From Acidobacteriota bacterium (lineage in GTDB: Bacteria > Acidobacteriota > Terriglobia > Terriglobales > Acidobacteriaceae), in NCBI GenBank assembly GCA_021841795.1, contig JAKCDN010000129.1, positions 1 to 8,073 on the forward strand: a stretch of DNA of 8,073 nucleotides, read 5' to 3'. Shown here one piece after another: positions 7,506 through 8,073 of this stretch. The notes beneath the pieces were generated by a model. The model had not been told where the DNA came from, made no database searches, and saw only the letters and a program-made list of their open reading frames with translations. How positions within the stretch are numbered: position 1 is the stretch's first letter; every line of letters begins with the position of its first letter. The translations under genes were made by a program, and so were the position numbers.

Positions 7506-8069
7506 CTATGCCGGATCGGCGGCAACTTCGTCTTCCGCGGCCGTTTCCTCCGCGACTCCGCCCATCGCCTTCAACACGCTGCTCACATGGTGACCGCGCC
7601 GCATCGTCATCTTGCCGCTGCGGCAGATCTCCAGTATGCGCCCTTCGTCCTCGCGCAAAACCTCGATCAGTCCTTCGATCTTGCTCTCCACCCCTGTCAT
7701 CTCGATCATCAATGACTCCGATGTCAGATCGACAATCCGCGCCCGGAACACCTCCACCAGGTCGAAGATCTGCGCCCGGTTCTGCGGCTTCGCCGACACC
7801 TTGATCAGCGCCAGCTCCCGCGTCACCGCCGGCGCCTGCGCAATGTCGTCCACGTCCACCACATTCTCCAGCTTGAACAGGCTGGCGCGGATGCGGTGAC
7901 CCGCCTCGCTCGTTGAATCCGCTACAATCGTCATCCGCGAAAGCCCCGCCCGCTCGCTCCGCCCCACCGTCAGCGAGATGATGTTGATGTTCAACCGGCG
8001 AAACAGCGAAGCCACGCGCGTCAGCACGCCCGGCTTGTCTTCAACGTATGCAACAAATGTATGCAACAT
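7506..8069 (-). CDS. ilvN: acetolactate synthase small (regulatory) subunit
   Basis: The product is the regulatory subunit that activates the catalytic subunit IlvB and confers feedback inhibition by valine. Its 187 residues are slightly longer than the common 160-175. An N-terminal ACT domain (residues 3-75) contains VEDKPGVLTRVASLF (9-23), NINIISLTVG (27-36) and LSRMTIV (43-49). Gly14 and Asn29 fall where E. coli IlvH has Gly14 and Asn29, residues tied to valine binding, so feedback control is probably kept (inference by hand alignment). The C-terminal domain includes EICRSGKMTMRRG (147-159), after which comes an acidic, alanine-rich tail (171-187). The ATG at 8067-8069 gives MLHTFVAYVED, matching family N-termini. 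Only 4 bases lie upstream in the window, so the ribosome binding site is not visible and a slightly earlier start cannot be excluded. ilvB is expected beyond the right edge. Confidence 0.93.
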   Translation of the reverse strand: MLHTFVAYVEDKPGVLTRVASLFRRLNINIISLTVGRSERAGLSRMTIVADSTSEAGHRIRASLFKLENVVDVDDIAQAPAVTRELALIKVSAKPQNRAQIFDLVEVFRARIVDLTSESLMIEMTGVESKIEGLIEVLREDEGRILEICRSGKMTMRRGHHVSSVLKAMGGVAEETAAEDEVAADPA

Positions 8070-8073
8070 AATC

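Overview
The window is high-GC bacterial chromosomal DNA carrying six protein genes. Five are housekeeping genes on the minus strand and one is a secreted glycosidase on the plus strand. Gene content, protein style and the polysaccharide-degrading enzyme fit a soil acidobacterium (Acidobacteriota, Terriglobia-like). That placement is an inference from overall similarity, and no phylogenetic marker in the window proves it.

Left part (1-3870, minus strand, read right to left): a piece of the division and cell-wall (dcw) cluster in the order mraY, murD, ftsW. MraY makes lipid I on the inner face of the membrane. MurD adds D-glutamate to the cytoplasmic precursor that feeds MraY. FtsW polymerises lipid II at the septum. 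murD and ftsW are only 6 bases apart and mraY-murD 67 bases, so the three probably form one transcription unit. Beyond ftsW lies an unusually AT-rich, gene-free stretch (1-176, about 43% GC) full of inverted repeats. Some of these compete for the same strand. A weak promoter-like pair reads out of the window, towards where murG would be expected.

Middle (3871-6392): a 132-base divergent intergenic region separates mraY from a plus-strand gene for an exported GH92-family alpha-mannosidase of 770 residues. In the common dcw order murF sits upstream of mraY, so the cluster is interrupted here. A strong 11-bp hairpin (6359-6392) lies between the mannosidase and the convergent ilvC and can serve as terminator for both.

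Right part (6413-8069, minus strand): ilvN followed by ilvC, the regulatory subunit of acetolactate synthase and ketol-acid reductoisomerase of valine/leucine/isoleucine synthesis. ilvB is expected just beyond the right edge. The IlvC cofactor loop lacks the arginine often seen there.

I found no phage, transposase, CRISPR, tRNA or rRNA, and no convincing new multi-gene system. The items most worth a second look are the structured AT-rich region after ftsW, the broken dcw order with a divergent mannosidase, and the IlvC cofactor loop.
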